From NCBI GenBank assembly GCA_023434535.1, contig JAEYSR010000273.1, positions 1 through 31,057 on the forward strand: 31,057 bases of DNA. Reading direction: 5' to 3'. The notes beneath the pieces are model-generated. The model was not told the origin of the DNA, made no database searches, and saw nothing but the letters and a program-made list of their open reading frames with translations. Made by a program: the position numbers and the translations under genes. Positions within the stretch are counted from its first letter, which is position 1, and every line of letters starts with the position of its first letter. This DNA is from Actinomycetes bacterium. GTDB lineage: Bacteria; Actinomycetota; Acidimicrobiia; Acidimicrobiales; Microtrichaceae. Shown one piece after another: positions 14,173 through 21,853 of this stretch.

Positions 14173-15123
14173 TCAGGAGTAGCGGCGCAGCACTCGCGAG
14201 GCCGCGGACTCGGCGAGCAGCCGGAGGTCCTCGCCCGTCGTGGCATCGGTGACCTCGACGTCGCTGCCCAGGCGCAGCAGCAGGCGCTGCAGCCACGGTT
14301 CCGCGGTCACGCGCAGCTCGACCCGCAGCCGTCCGTCGGAGGTGGTCTCGACCGACGAGGTCGGGAACGTGTCCACGATCCACTCGTCCTCGGGGTCGAC
14401 GACGACCACGACCGGGCGCCCGTCGCTCAGGTCGATGTCGAGCGGCTCGGCGGGATCCAGGCCGGCGTGCTCGTCGACGGGGTCGCCCGTGACGTGGGCG
14501 GCCGTGATCCGGTCCACCCGGAACTCCCGGACGGCCTCGGCGCTGAGGCACCACGCCGTGAGGTACCAGTGCCCGGCCCGTGCCGTGAGCCGACCCGGGT
14601 CGACGTCGCGCTCCGACCGCTCGTCACGCCCGAACGAGTAGTAGTCGATGTGCAGTCGCCGGCCCTCGTCGGTCGCTCGGCGGACCGTGGCCAGCACGTC
14701 GGGGTCCGCGTCGCCGAGCCGGACGTCCACGGCGTCGGCCACCCCGTCGCCGAGGACCGCGGCGAGCTTCCGGACCGCACGGGACAGCACGGGGTCGGGA
14801 TCGGGCCGGTCCAGGAGCGCCTGTCCTGCGGCGTAGAGGACCAGCGCCTCGTCGGGGGTGAGCCGCAGCGGTCGACGGAAGTAGTCGCCGAGGTGGACGA
14901 AGATGCGGCCGTCGTCCTCCACGTAGGCGTCGACGCGGGCGTCGGGCGTGAACGGGTGGATGCCCACGTCGTACATGAGGATGTCGAGGTCGCCGCGCAG
15001 CTCGGGCTCGGACAGGCCGAACCGGCTGCACACCTCGGTGACGGTCGTCCCGGGCTCCTCGACGATCCAGGGCAGGACCGAGAGGATCCGCTCCACCCGC
15101 TCGGACGCGGTCGCGGCGCTCAT
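14173..15123 (-). CDS. pafC: PafC, WYL-domain transcriptional regulator
   Basis: A 316-residue protein. It opens with a winged-helix DNA-binding domain (about 5-60, TTVTEVCSRFGLSEPELRGDLDIL). A middle region follows (LTPDEALVLYAAGQALL), then a WYL domain around 150-215 (IDYYSF, AGHWYLTAWCLSAEAVREFRVDRI) and a C-terminal WCX-type extension. In mycobacteria PafB and PafC act together to activate DNA-damage-response genes; the WYL domain is thought to sense a ligand such as ssDNA. The ATG overlaps the pafB stop (ATGA), so the two are translated together, consistent with a heterodimer. Confidence 0.92.
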   Translation of the reverse strand: MSAATASERVERILSVLPWIVEEPGTTVTEVCSRFGLSEPELRGDLDILMYDVGIHPFTPDARVDAYVEDDGRIFVHLGDYFRRPLRLTPDEALVLYAAGQALLDRPDPDPVLSRAVRKLAAVLGDGVADAVDVRLGDADPDVLATVRRATDEGRRLHIDYYSFGRDERSERDVDPGRLTARAGHWYLTAWCLSAEAVREFRVDRITAAHVTGDPVDEHAGLDPAEPLDIDLSDGRPVVVVVDPEDEWIVDTFPTSSVETTSDGRLRVELRVTAEPWLQRLLLRLGSDVEVTDATTGEDLRLLAESAASRVLRRYS

Positions 15124-16070
15124 CCGTCGGCCCCGACGAAGGGGGTCAGCCAGTCGACGAGCTCCTGGCGGAGCTCGGGCGGGTCGAGCAGCTCGGCCCG
15201 TTCCAGGTGCGAGAGCACGAAGCTGCGCAGGCCGGCCCGGTTGCGGACGTCCAGGGCCACGACCACGGACCCGTCCGGTCGTCGCTCCGACACGGCCAGC
15301 TCGGGATCCTCGGCGAGGACCGGGCCGGCGACGGTGTCCTCCAGGAGCACGTGGGCGACCGTCGTCGGCCCGTCACCGAGCTCCCACGGCCGCAGCCGGA
15401 CCTCGGGCAGGTCCGCCGGCGGTTCGAAGGTGCCCGCGGGCCCCGCGGTCACGGTCGAGGTGATCCGGTCGAGGCGGAAGCTCCGGGTGGCGTCGCGGTC
15501 CCGGTCGTGGCCGCTGACGTACCACCGTCCCTGCTCGTACTGGAGGCGGTGCGGTTGGAGTCGGCGCTCCTCGGACCCGTAGCCGAACTCCACCTCGGCA
15601 TGGTCGAGGACGGCCTCGAACAGGGTGGACAGCGCCGCGGGGGCGTCCACCGCGCCGACCGGGACGTCGCCCTCGCCGGTCTCGGACGGACCGGTGGCGG
15701 TCACCCCGCCGAGCTTCCGCAGTGCGTCGTCGACCTCGTCGTAGGGGATGCCGACCAGCCGGACCGAGGTGGCGGCCAGGTGCAGCGAGGCCAGCTCCTC
15801 GGGGGTCAGGCCCGGGTCGGGGAGCTCGTAGCGGTCACGCCGGATCCGGTAGCCGGCTCGCGGCTGCTCGGTGTGGCCGACCGTCACGGTCTCGATCGGC
15901 ACGCCGGCGGTGCGGAGGTCGTCCTTGTCCCGCTCGAACGTGCGGCGGAAGGTGTCGTCGGTCTGGTCGTCGTAGCCGGGGACGCGGGTCCGCAGCTCCT
16001 CGGCGGTGAGAGGAACGCTCGACGCCTGGAGCGCCGCCACGATGTTGAGGAGGCGATCGACCTTGGCCAC
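15120..16070 (-). CDS. pafB: PafB, WYL-domain transcriptional regulator
   Basis: A 316-residue paralogue of PafC. The N-terminal helix-turn-helix domain reads VDRLLNIVAALQASSVPLTA...RRTFERDKDDLR, followed by LTPEELASLHLAATSVRL. The WYL domain is at about 185-230 (VEFGYGSEERRLQPHRL, GRWYVSGHDRDRDATRSFRL) and a WCX-like C-terminus ends the protein. It is the partner of PafC in a DNA-damage-response activator in mycobacteria. The GTG start is chosen because it begins the helix-turn-helix domain and has TACACT exactly 7 nt upstream, giving a leaderless mRNA; there is no Shine-Dalgarno. The longer open frame upstream is a shadow of the DUF3866 gene. Confidence 0.92.
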   Translation of the reverse strand: MAKVDRLLNIVAALQASSVPLTAEELRTRVPGYDDQTDDTFRRTFERDKDDLRTAGVPIETVTVGHTEQPRAGYRIRRDRYELPDPGLTPEELASLHLAATSVRLVGIPYDEVDDALRKLGGVTATGPSETGEGDVPVGAVDAPAALSTLFEAVLDHAEVEFGYGSEERRLQPHRLQYEQGRWYVSGHDRDRDATRSFRLDRITSTVTAGPAGTFEPPADLPEVRLRPWELGDGPTTVAHVLLEDTVAGPVLAEDPELAVSERRPDGSVVVALDVRNRAGLRSFVLSHLERAELLDPPELRQELVDWLTPFVGADG

Positions 16071-16077
16071 GGGCGGC

Positions 16078-16083
16078 AGTGTA
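16078..16083 (-). promoter_or_regulatory. Candidate leaderless promoter of pafBC (TACACT)
   Basis: Minus strand GTACACTGCCGCCCGTG: -10-like TACACT, seven bases GCCGCCC, then the GTG start. It differs by one base from the prcB promoter region. No convincing -35 was seen. Confidence 0.6.
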
Positions 16084-16155
16084 CGGGCCGCCACGACGTC
16101 CGGAGAGGAGCCCGACGGCTGGGTCCGCGTGGGGCGGTCCCAGCGGGCGTGGGTC

Positions 16156-17208
16156 TCAGCCGACGCCGGGGTCGGCGTCGTCAGGCAGCCTGTCCACCAG
16201 GTCCGCGGCGAGTGCGCCGGCCGCGACGGCCGCCGCGAAGAACAGCGGATCCTCGGAGACGTCACGACCCATGGTCGTGATCCGCATCCCCGCGCGCGCC
16301 AACAGGTCCGCCGCGTCGGGCGGTCCCTCCACCGCGACCGGACGGACGCCGGGGAGCTGTGCGGCGCCGTCGGGGACCGTGGCGACCCACGGCTCGGCGC
16401 TGCAGAGCCGGCAGACGGTGCCGACGTGGTGGGAGACGCCCCGATGCCTGTCCCGCCCGTCGCCGTCGGAGGCCCGCACGCACAGCACCGGCTCCCCGCC
16501 GAGGGCGGCCGCCACGTCGAGCACCGAGGCGGCCTCGATCGCCGTCGTGCCGAGCGCGGTGCCGGTCCCGACGACCCCCGGACCCATGCCGACGACCACC
16601 ACCTCGGCGCCGAGCACGTGGACCGCCAGACCCAGGGCGGATGCCACCGTGACGGCTTCGAGATCGCCCCCGAACGCGTGACCGGCCGTGACGGTGGACG
16701 CGATCGATCCGGATGCGACGAGGTCCGCGACGACGTCCGACAGCGCCAGAGGGACGGCCGCACCGTCTGTCATGACGTAGACCACCCTGGTCCCGGGCCG
16801 CCGCGCCGCGATCGCCAGCGCGACGACCGCCACCTGGCTGTGGACCGTGCACGCGACGACGGGGACGCCGGGGATCGGATCGTCGCACTCGGGGTGGAGC
16901 AGCTCCGAGGTGCCGACGTCGGCCTGCAGCGACGTGTAGCGCAGCTTCATGACGTGGTCCGGGCCCGGGAGCAGGAGCTCGTCGCGCTCGAGGTTCCAGT
17001 GCACGACGTGCCACCCGCCGGTTCCGAGCCCGAGGTCGACGGCGGTGGTGTTGAGCACCACCCGGTCCCCCACCGCGCACTCGCCGACCAGCTCGGTCGT
17101 GGCGTAGGCGCGGGCGTCGGCGCCGTCGGCCATCCGGACCGCCATGCGCTGGAGGCCGGGCCGCGAGGACAGGACCTCGGTGACGGTGGCGGTCCGGAAG
17201 GTGGGCAC
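16156..17208 (-). CDS. DUF3866 family protein
   Basis: A 350-residue protein matching, from memory, the DUF3866 family often found near pafA in Actinobacteria. An N-terminal beta domain (TATVTEVLSSRPGLQRMAVRM, with VGDRVVLNTTAVDLGLGTGG) precedes a larger alpha/beta part with HVVHWNLERDEL, MKLRYTSLQADVG, VYVMTDGAAVPLALSDVV, TAGHAFGGDLEAVTVASAL, VVVGMGPGVVGTGT and SHHVGTVCRLC. No transmembrane segment is seen. The biochemical role is unknown. The GTG lies 11 nt after the stop of the CocE-type gene, with GAGG as ribosome site, so the two are probably co-transcribed. pafB follows after 85 nt but seems to have its own promoter. Confidence 0.85.
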   Translation of the reverse strand: MPTFRTATVTEVLSSRPGLQRMAVRMADGADARAYATTELVGECAVGDRVVLNTTAVDLGLGTGGWHVVHWNLERDELLLPGPDHVMKLRYTSLQADVGTSELLHPECDDPIPGVPVVACTVHSQVAVVALAIAARRPGTRVVYVMTDGAAVPLALSDVVADLVASGSIASTVTAGHAFGGDLEAVTVASALGLAVHVLGAEVVVVGMGPGVVGTGTALGTTAIEAASVLDVAAALGGEPVLCVRASDGDGRDRHRGVSHHVGTVCRLCSAEPWVATVPDGAAQLPGVRPVAVEGPPDAADLLARAGMRITTMGRDVSEDPLFFAAAVAAGALAADLVDRLPDDADPGVG

Positions 17209-17219
17209 GTCGGTCGGCC

Positions 17220-19457
17220 TCAGCCGGCGCCGGTGGTGCGGCCTGCCGCGGATCCGACGGCGTCCGCCGGGGCGGGGCGGTTGCGGATCGGCAGGGCGTC
17301 CCGGCAGGGCTGGCCGCGCAGCGAACCCGGCGCCGGCAGGTCCTCGGGGTGGTCGATCTCGACGTCCCAGACCGGCAGGACCAGGGCCGACGCCCGGTCT
17401 CCGCCGTGCCCGACCAGGTGGGTGGCTCCCTCGACGACGGGGTTCTCGAAGCACCAGAACGGGTGGTCGCGGCCGGGGCTGGAGAGGGTGAGGCGCAGCC
17501 GGCTCCCGGTCCGCAGCACCGCGGCCAGGGGGTACACGGGCAGACGGAACCTGATCCACTCCCCCGGCACCAGCGGGCGTCGGTCCTCGGGGGTGAAGGT
17601 GTAGTCGACCCGGAGCTCGTCGGAGCGGGCGGGGTCCTCGACGGCGTGCACGGGACGGTGCCAGCCGCACTGCAGCCGGACCTCGACGCCGTCGGAGCGG
17701 ATCTCGGTCAGCGTGGCCTGGACGGCCGTGTCGGTGGTGCCGGGCGCCAACCACAGGTCGACGTGCCCGGGACCGGCCAGGACCAGCGGCGCGTCGAGCG
17801 GCTCGGTCTCGTAGGACACGGACCTGCCCTCGTCGAAGCGGGTCCAGTGGATGGGCACCGTCGGCATCGCGAATCGGTTCATGTCGACGAGCAGCTCCTT
17901 GGAGTACGCCTCCTCGCCGGCGTCGAGGTCGTCCTCGAACACGTCGGCGCCGGTGACGTCGGAGGCCTCGGCGGCGAGGCGACCTCCGGAGGCCAGGTGG
18001 AGCCGGACGGGCCGCACGCCGTCGGGCGGGAACGAGTCCGCCGACGCCTCGAACCGGTGGGCCGTCGCCCCGGGGGTCTCGTGGCCGGCACCGTTCTCGA
18101 AGAGCAGGCGGACCCGCGGCTCGGCCCGGTACTCGGCCAGGGCCGCCTCGACGTCGTCGCCGTGGTGGCCGAACCGGTCGGCCTCGAGCTCCGGGCTGAA
18201 CCCGAAGACCTCGGCGAACTGGGCGGGGGCGAACATGCGGATCATGTCGTTCACCTTCGGCACCCGCCGGGCGACGTGGAAGTTCAGGAACTCGAACCAC
18301 CGCAGGATCACGAGCGGGCTGTAGCCGTCGGGGTGGTGGCCGTTGAACAGGATGTAGCGCTGCTCGGGGCTGTTGGCGAAGTCCTCGAGCATCAGGGCGA
18401 ACCGGCTGCCGGTCTGCTCGTCCTGCCACGCGCCGGTCAGGTACACCGGCACCTCGATCCGGCCGACCAGCTCCGCCAGGAACCGGGTGCGCTGCAGCTC
18501 CTGGAAGTGCTCGGACGCCCGACCGAACTGCTCGAAGTCGAAGTTCTGGCTGCGGATCGCCTGGTTGGCGGCGGCGACGGCGTCACCGCCCTCGATGCGG
18601 CGTTGGTCCCAGGCCTGGCCGCCGGCGGACGTCTGCGCGTCGCGGGCCGCCACCCAGGCCTTGGTGAAGCCGGAGTTGTAGATGCCGCCGGGCCACTGCT
18701 GGCGCCACGGGTCGTCGATCACTGACAGCGGGGTGATGCACGCCAGCGACGGCGGTCGCGCCGCGGCGACGTACAGCTGGGTGATGCCCGGGTAGCTGAG
18801 CCCGACCATGCCGACGTGGCCGTGCAGCACCCACGGCTGGCGGGCGACGTTCTCGATCACGTCGTAGCCGTCCGCGGCCTGGGCCGGGCTGAAGAGGTCG
18901 AACACGCCGCCCGAGCAGCCCGTGCCCCGCATGTTGACGCCGACCGCGGCGAACCCCATGAGGTTGGCGAGGAGGGTGCCGGGCTGCGGCTCGTCGGGAT
19001 CCGACGGGGTGTACCCGGAGTACTCGACGACCGTCGGCCACGGCGGCGGCCCGTACAGGTCCTCGTTGGGGAAGCGCACCATGACCGACAGCTCGACCCC
19101 GTCGCGCATGGTCATGTAGCTGTAGCCCTCGGGGAGCTCACGGTCGTAGAACGACGCGTCGGGCACGTCGTGGAGCCCGAGCACGTGCACCGTCCGAGGC
19201 GGTGCGTCCGTGCCGTCGTCGGCGGTCACCGTGTAGTCGCCGGGGGCGAGCGGCCGACCGTCGGCCACGAGCGCCGACAGCGTCTTGGGCGAGTCGATGA
19301 CGACGGGGTGGTCGGGCACCAGCGCGAGGTGGGCGTTGCCGGCGTGATCCGCGACCAGGGTCACGACCTCGCTGCCGTCGGCCCGGCGCACCGTCAGGTG
19401 GGTGCCGGGCTCGGCACCGGTCACCGTCAGAGTCTCGACGCCCGCACTGATCTCCAT
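17220..19457 (-). CDS. CocE/NonD-type (peptidase S15 family) hydrolase
   Basis: A 745-residue alpha/beta hydrolase. An N-terminal beta-rich domain of about 100 residues (VETLTVTGAEPGTHLTVRRA...TVTADDGT) precedes the S15 domain: YMTMRDGVELSVMVRFP, VEYSGYTPSDP, GVNMRGTGCSGG at 173-184, the nucleophile Ser221 in VGLSYPG, and acid/His candidates in TGAWQDEQTGS and NGHHPDGYSP. A C-terminal jelly-roll domain follows (LVLAGPGHVDLWLAPG to FRLPVYPLAAVLRTGSRLRL). Relatives include cocaine esterase and X-prolyl dipeptidyl aminopeptidases, cleaving ester or amide bonds. It is longer than CocE because of the N-terminal domain. The ATG is chosen for AGAGGGGG directly upstream; no export signal is seen. Confidence 0.88.
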   Translation of the reverse strand: MEISAGVETLTVTGAEPGTHLTVRRADGSEVVTLVADHAGNAHLALVPDHPVVIDSPKTLSALVADGRPLAPGDYTVTADDGTDAPPRTVHVLGLHDVPDASFYDRELPEGYSYMTMRDGVELSVMVRFPNEDLYGPPPWPTVVEYSGYTPSDPDEPQPGTLLANLMGFAAVGVNMRGTGCSGGVFDLFSPAQAADGYDVIENVARQPWVLHGHVGMVGLSYPGITQLYVAAARPPSLACITPLSVIDDPWRQQWPGGIYNSGFTKAWVAARDAQTSAGGQAWDQRRIEGGDAVAAANQAIRSQNFDFEQFGRASEHFQELQRTRFLAELVGRIEVPVYLTGAWQDEQTGSRFALMLEDFANSPEQRYILFNGHHPDGYSPLVILRWFEFLNFHVARRVPKVNDMIRMFAPAQFAEVFGFSPELEADRFGHHGDDVEAALAEYRAEPRVRLLFENGAGHETPGATAHRFEASADSFPPDGVRPVRLHLASGGRLAAEASDVTGADVFEDDLDAGEEAYSKELLVDMNRFAMPTVPIHWTRFDEGRSVSYETEPLDAPLVLAGPGHVDLWLAPGTTDTAVQATLTEIRSDGVEVRLQCGWHRPVHAVEDPARSDELRVDYTFTPEDRRPLVPGEWIRFRLPVYPLAAVLRTGSRLRLTLSSPGRDHPFWCFENPVVEGATHLVGHGGDRASALVLPVWDVEIDHPEDLPAPGSLRGQPCRDALPIRNRPAPADAVGSAAGRTTGAG

Positions 19458-19510
19458 CTCGTCCCCCTCTGTCCGCCGACGTGCGGCGGCCACCGTCCTG
19501 TGTTGCTCAT

Positions 19511-19528
19511 CCGGGGCAGACGCCCCGG
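19511..19528 (-). terminator. Hairpin downstream of pafA
   Basis: CCGGGGC (19511-19517) pairs with GCCCCGG (19522-19528) around AGAC. A second small hairpin, GCCGCC/GGCGGC, lies at 19545-19559. Both sit in the 127-nt gap between the pafA stop and the CocE-type gene. Confidence 0.5.
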
Positions 19529-19584
19529 TCCAGCATCACAGAAGGCCGCCGGTGGCGGCGACTCGCACCCCGAGCGCTGCCGGG

Positions 19585-20943
19585 TCAGAGCGATTCGATG
19601 AGGCGTTCGACGCGCTCGTCGTGGGCCTTGAAGGGGTCCTTGCACAGGACGGTCCGCTGGGCCTGGTCGTTGAGCTTCAGGTGCACCCAGTCGACCGTGT
19701 AGTCGCGCTTGCGCTCCTTGGCCTTGCGGATGAACTCGCCGCGCAGACGGGCCCGCGTGGTCTGCGGAGGCGTGTCGATGGCCTCCTCGATCTCCGCGTC
19801 GGTGACGATCCGCTCCACCCGCCCGGCACGCTGCAGCTTGTAGAAGACCGAGCGCTCGCGGCTGATGTCGTGGTACTGCAGGTCCAGCAGCGCGACCCGG
19901 GGGTGCGAGAGCGGCAGGTCGTGGCGCTCGCGGTAGGCCTCGATCAGGTTGTGCTTGGTCACCCAGTCGACCTCGCGGTCCAGGCTGAGCGGATCGCGCT
20001 CGAGGCCGGTCACGACGTGCTCCCACATGTCGAGCGCCTGCTTCTCCTGGGGGTTGAGGTCGTGGTTCTCGGCGTAGCGGATCGCCCGGTTCAGGTACTC
20101 GGACTGGATCTCGAGGGCGGACGCCTCGCGCCCGTTGGCCAGGCGGACCCGGCGGGTGCAGGTGATGTCGTGCGAGATCTCCCTGATGGCCCGGATCGGG
20201 TTCTCGAGCGTCATGTCCCGGAGCACGACCGTCGGGTCCTCCAGCATGCGCAGGATCAGCGAGGTGGCACCGACCTTGAGGTAGGTGGCGTACTCGCTCA
20301 TGTTCGAGTCGCCGACGATCACGTGGAGACGCCGGTACCGGTCGGAGTCCGCGTGCGGCTCGTCGCGGGTGTTGATGATCGGCCGGGAGCGGGTGGTCGC
20401 CGAGCTGACGCCCTCCCAGATGTGCTCGGCCCGCTGCGCCATCGAGAACTGGGCACCGCGGGCGGTCTGGAGGACCTTGCCGGCACCGGCGTACACCTGT
20501 CGGCTGACGAGGAACGGGATGAGGACCTCGGTGTAGTGGGTGAGGTCGTCGTGGCGGCTGGTCAGGTAGTTCTCGTGGCAGCCGTAGCTGTTGCCGGCGG
20601 AGTCGGTGTTGTTGCGGAACAGGTAGATGTCGCCGCGGATGCCCTCCTCGGCGAGTCGCTGCTCCGCCGATTCGAGGAGCTGCTCGAGGATGCGCTCGCC
20701 GGCCTTGTCGTGAGCGACCAGGTCCGTCAACGAGTCGCACTCGGGCGTGGCGTACTCGGGGTGGGAGCCCACGTCGAGGTAGAGGCGCGCGCCGTTGGCC
20801 AGGAAGACGTTCGAGGAGCGGCCCCAGGAGACGACCCGGCGGAACAGGTAGCGGGCCACCTCGTCGGGGCTCAGCCGACGTTGGCCGCGCAACGTGCAGG
20901 TGACGCCGTACTCGTTCTCCAGCCCGTAGATCCTGCGGTCCAT
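19585..20943 (-). CDS. pafA: Pup–protein ligase PafA
   Basis: A 452-residue carboxylate-amine ligase that uses ATP to join the C-terminal Glu of Pup to lysines of target proteins. It opens MDRRIYGLENEYGVTC, with Glu9 of the metal/ATP site, and has LYLDVGSHPEYATPEC with catalytic-base Asp57 (Asp64 in the Corynebacterium enzyme). Further conserved blocks are FRNNTDSAGNSYGCHENYL, INTRDEPHADSDRYRRLHV and GDSNMSEYATYLKVGATSL. The Dop-specific loop is absent, which separates it from Dop. There is no ribosome site; TAGGTT lies 9 nt before the ATG. A very long hairpin stands between this gene and prcA, so it is probably transcribed apart from the core subunits. Confidence 0.97.
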   Translation of the reverse strand: MDRRIYGLENEYGVTCTLRGQRRLSPDEVARYLFRRVVSWGRSSNVFLANGARLYLDVGSHPEYATPECDSLTDLVAHDKAGERILEQLLESAEQRLAEEGIRGDIYLFRNNTDSAGNSYGCHENYLTSRHDDLTHYTEVLIPFLVSRQVYAGAGKVLQTARGAQFSMAQRAEHIWEGVSSATTRSRPIINTRDEPHADSDRYRRLHVIVGDSNMSEYATYLKVGATSLILRMLEDPTVVLRDMTLENPIRAIREISHDITCTRRVRLANGREASALEIQSEYLNRAIRYAENHDLNPQEKQALDMWEHVVTGLERDPLSLDREVDWVTKHNLIEAYRERHDLPLSHPRVALLDLQYHDISRERSVFYKLQRAGRVERIVTDAEIEEAIDTPPQTTRARLRGEFIRKAKERKRDYTVDWVHLKLNDQAQRTVLCKDPFKAHDERVERLIESL

Positions 20944-20952
20944 CGCCGCGTC

Positions 20953-20958
20953 AACCTA
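20953..20958 (-). promoter_or_regulatory. Candidate -10 element TAGGTT for pafA
   Basis: TAGGTT on the minus strand, nine bases, then ATG with no Shine-Dalgarno. A start about 7 nt downstream leaves a leader of 2-3 nt. Confidence 0.42.
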
Positions 20959-21024
20959 CCCCGACGCCTGCGCGAAACAGCGCCGTCGTCGTGAACTCCG
21001 CGTGACCGCCTCTGGCCCTCCCCG

Positions 21025-21074
21025 GTTCTGTTCTGCAGAAGCGGTCGGAACACACCGCTTCTGCAGAACAGAAC
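21025..21074. terminator. Perfect 21-bp hairpin between prcA and pafA
   Basis: Arms 21025-21045 and 21054-21074 are perfect reverse complements around an 8-nt loop (CGGAACAC). Each arm contains the self-palindrome TTCTGCAGAA, so alternative structures or a cruciform are possible. Flanking CCC and GGG can extend the stem past one bulged base. It lies 34 nt after the prcA stop and before the pafA promoter. There is no U-tract. Termination or mRNA 3'-end protection of the pup-prcBA message is inferred. Confidence 0.75.
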
Positions 21075-21107
21075 GGGTGCGGTGGGTGGAGAGGCGTGGT
21101 CGACCGA

Positions 21108-21788
21108 TCAGGTCGCCAGGAGGGCGGCGAGCTCGTCGTCCTCGATGCGGTGGAACGTCCGCCGCACCTCCCCGCGGGTCAGCACCGCGACCTCGAGCTC
21201 GTCGACGGGGATCGTCCGGTCGGGACCGGCCAGGGCGCCGACGGCGGCCGTCACGGCCTCGGTGAGGGACCCGCCCTCGGACCAGGCCGCCCCCATCCGC
21301 TCGCCGATGGCCTCGGCCTCGCCACCGAGGACGGCCCAGCCGGTCTCGTCGATCAGCGTGCCGTCGTAGAGGATGTGGAACAGCTGGTCGCCGGCCGGAT
21401 CGTGGCCGACCTCGGCGACCAGGATCTCCACCTCCATGGGCTTCATCTCGTGGGTGAAGACCTGCCCGAGGATCTGGGCGTACTGGTTGGCCAGGCTGCG
21501 TGCGTCGACGTCCTCACGCGAGAAGGAGAAGCCCTTGAGGTCCGCGTGGCGGATCCCGGCGATGCGCAGCTGGTCGAACTCGTTGTACTTGCCGACGCCG
21601 GCGAAGCCGATGCGGTCGTAGATCTCCGACACCTTGCGCAGCATCCGCGACGGGTTCTCGGCGCACAGCAGCACGCCGTCGGCGAAGGTGCAGGCGACGA
21701 GGGACCGGCCGCGGGCGATGCCCTTCCGGGCGTAGTCCGCCCGGTCCTTCATCATCTGCTCGGGGGCGACGTAGAACGGCATGCTCAT
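21108..21788 (-). CDS. prcA: Proteasome alpha subunit PrcA
   Basis: A 226-residue alpha subunit; seven form each outer ring of the 20S core and gate substrate entry. The N-terminus MSMPFYVAPEQMMKDRADYARKGIARGRSLV matches the gating segment and H0 helix of actinobacterial PrcA. AENPSRMLRKVSEIYDRIGFAGVGKYNEFD, ANQYAQILGQVFTHEMKPMEVE and FHILYDGTLIDETGWAVLGG follow. The ATG is supported by GGAGG 7 nt upstream. The upstream gap of 61 nt to prcB is filled by a 22-codon frame whose stop overlaps this ATG. The first 11 bases (ATGAGCATGCC) also occur at the end of prcB. Confidence 0.97.
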   Translation of the reverse strand: MSMPFYVAPEQMMKDRADYARKGIARGRSLVACTFADGVLLCAENPSRMLRKVSEIYDRIGFAGVGKYNEFDQLRIAGIRHADLKGFSFSREDVDARSLANQYAQILGQVFTHEMKPMEVEILVAEVGHDPAGDQLFHILYDGTLIDETGWAVLGGEAEAIGERMGAAWSEGGSLTEAVTAAVGALAGPDRTIPVDELEVAVLTRGEVRRTFHRIEDDELAALLAT

Positions 21789-21853
21789 GACCGAGCCTCC
21801 GGCGAGGTCGTGAGCATCCTCTGCTCATGGGTGTGGGGCGGGGGCATGCTCAT
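21785..21853 (-). CDS. Putative 22-codon frame bridging prcB and prcA
   Basis: The reading frame begins MSMPPPHTHEQR and runs for 22 codons. Its ATG overlaps the prcB stop (ATGA) and its TGA overlaps the prcA ATG (ATGA). A GGAGGAGAG ribosome-like site lies just upstream in the last codons of prcB, and the prcA ribosome site lies inside this frame. It shares MSMP with the PrcA N-terminus, suggesting origin by duplication of the prcA start. Geometry is seen; translation and a coupling role are inferred. Confidence 0.45.
   Translation of the reverse strand: MSMPPPHTHEQRMLTTSPEARS

Noticed and set aside
21025..21074. LexA-type SOS box in the prcA–pafA hairpin
   Set aside because: GAAC and GTTC occur, but not in the spacing or orientation of the actinobacterial SOS box (CGAAC-N4-GTTCG); the long stem explains them.
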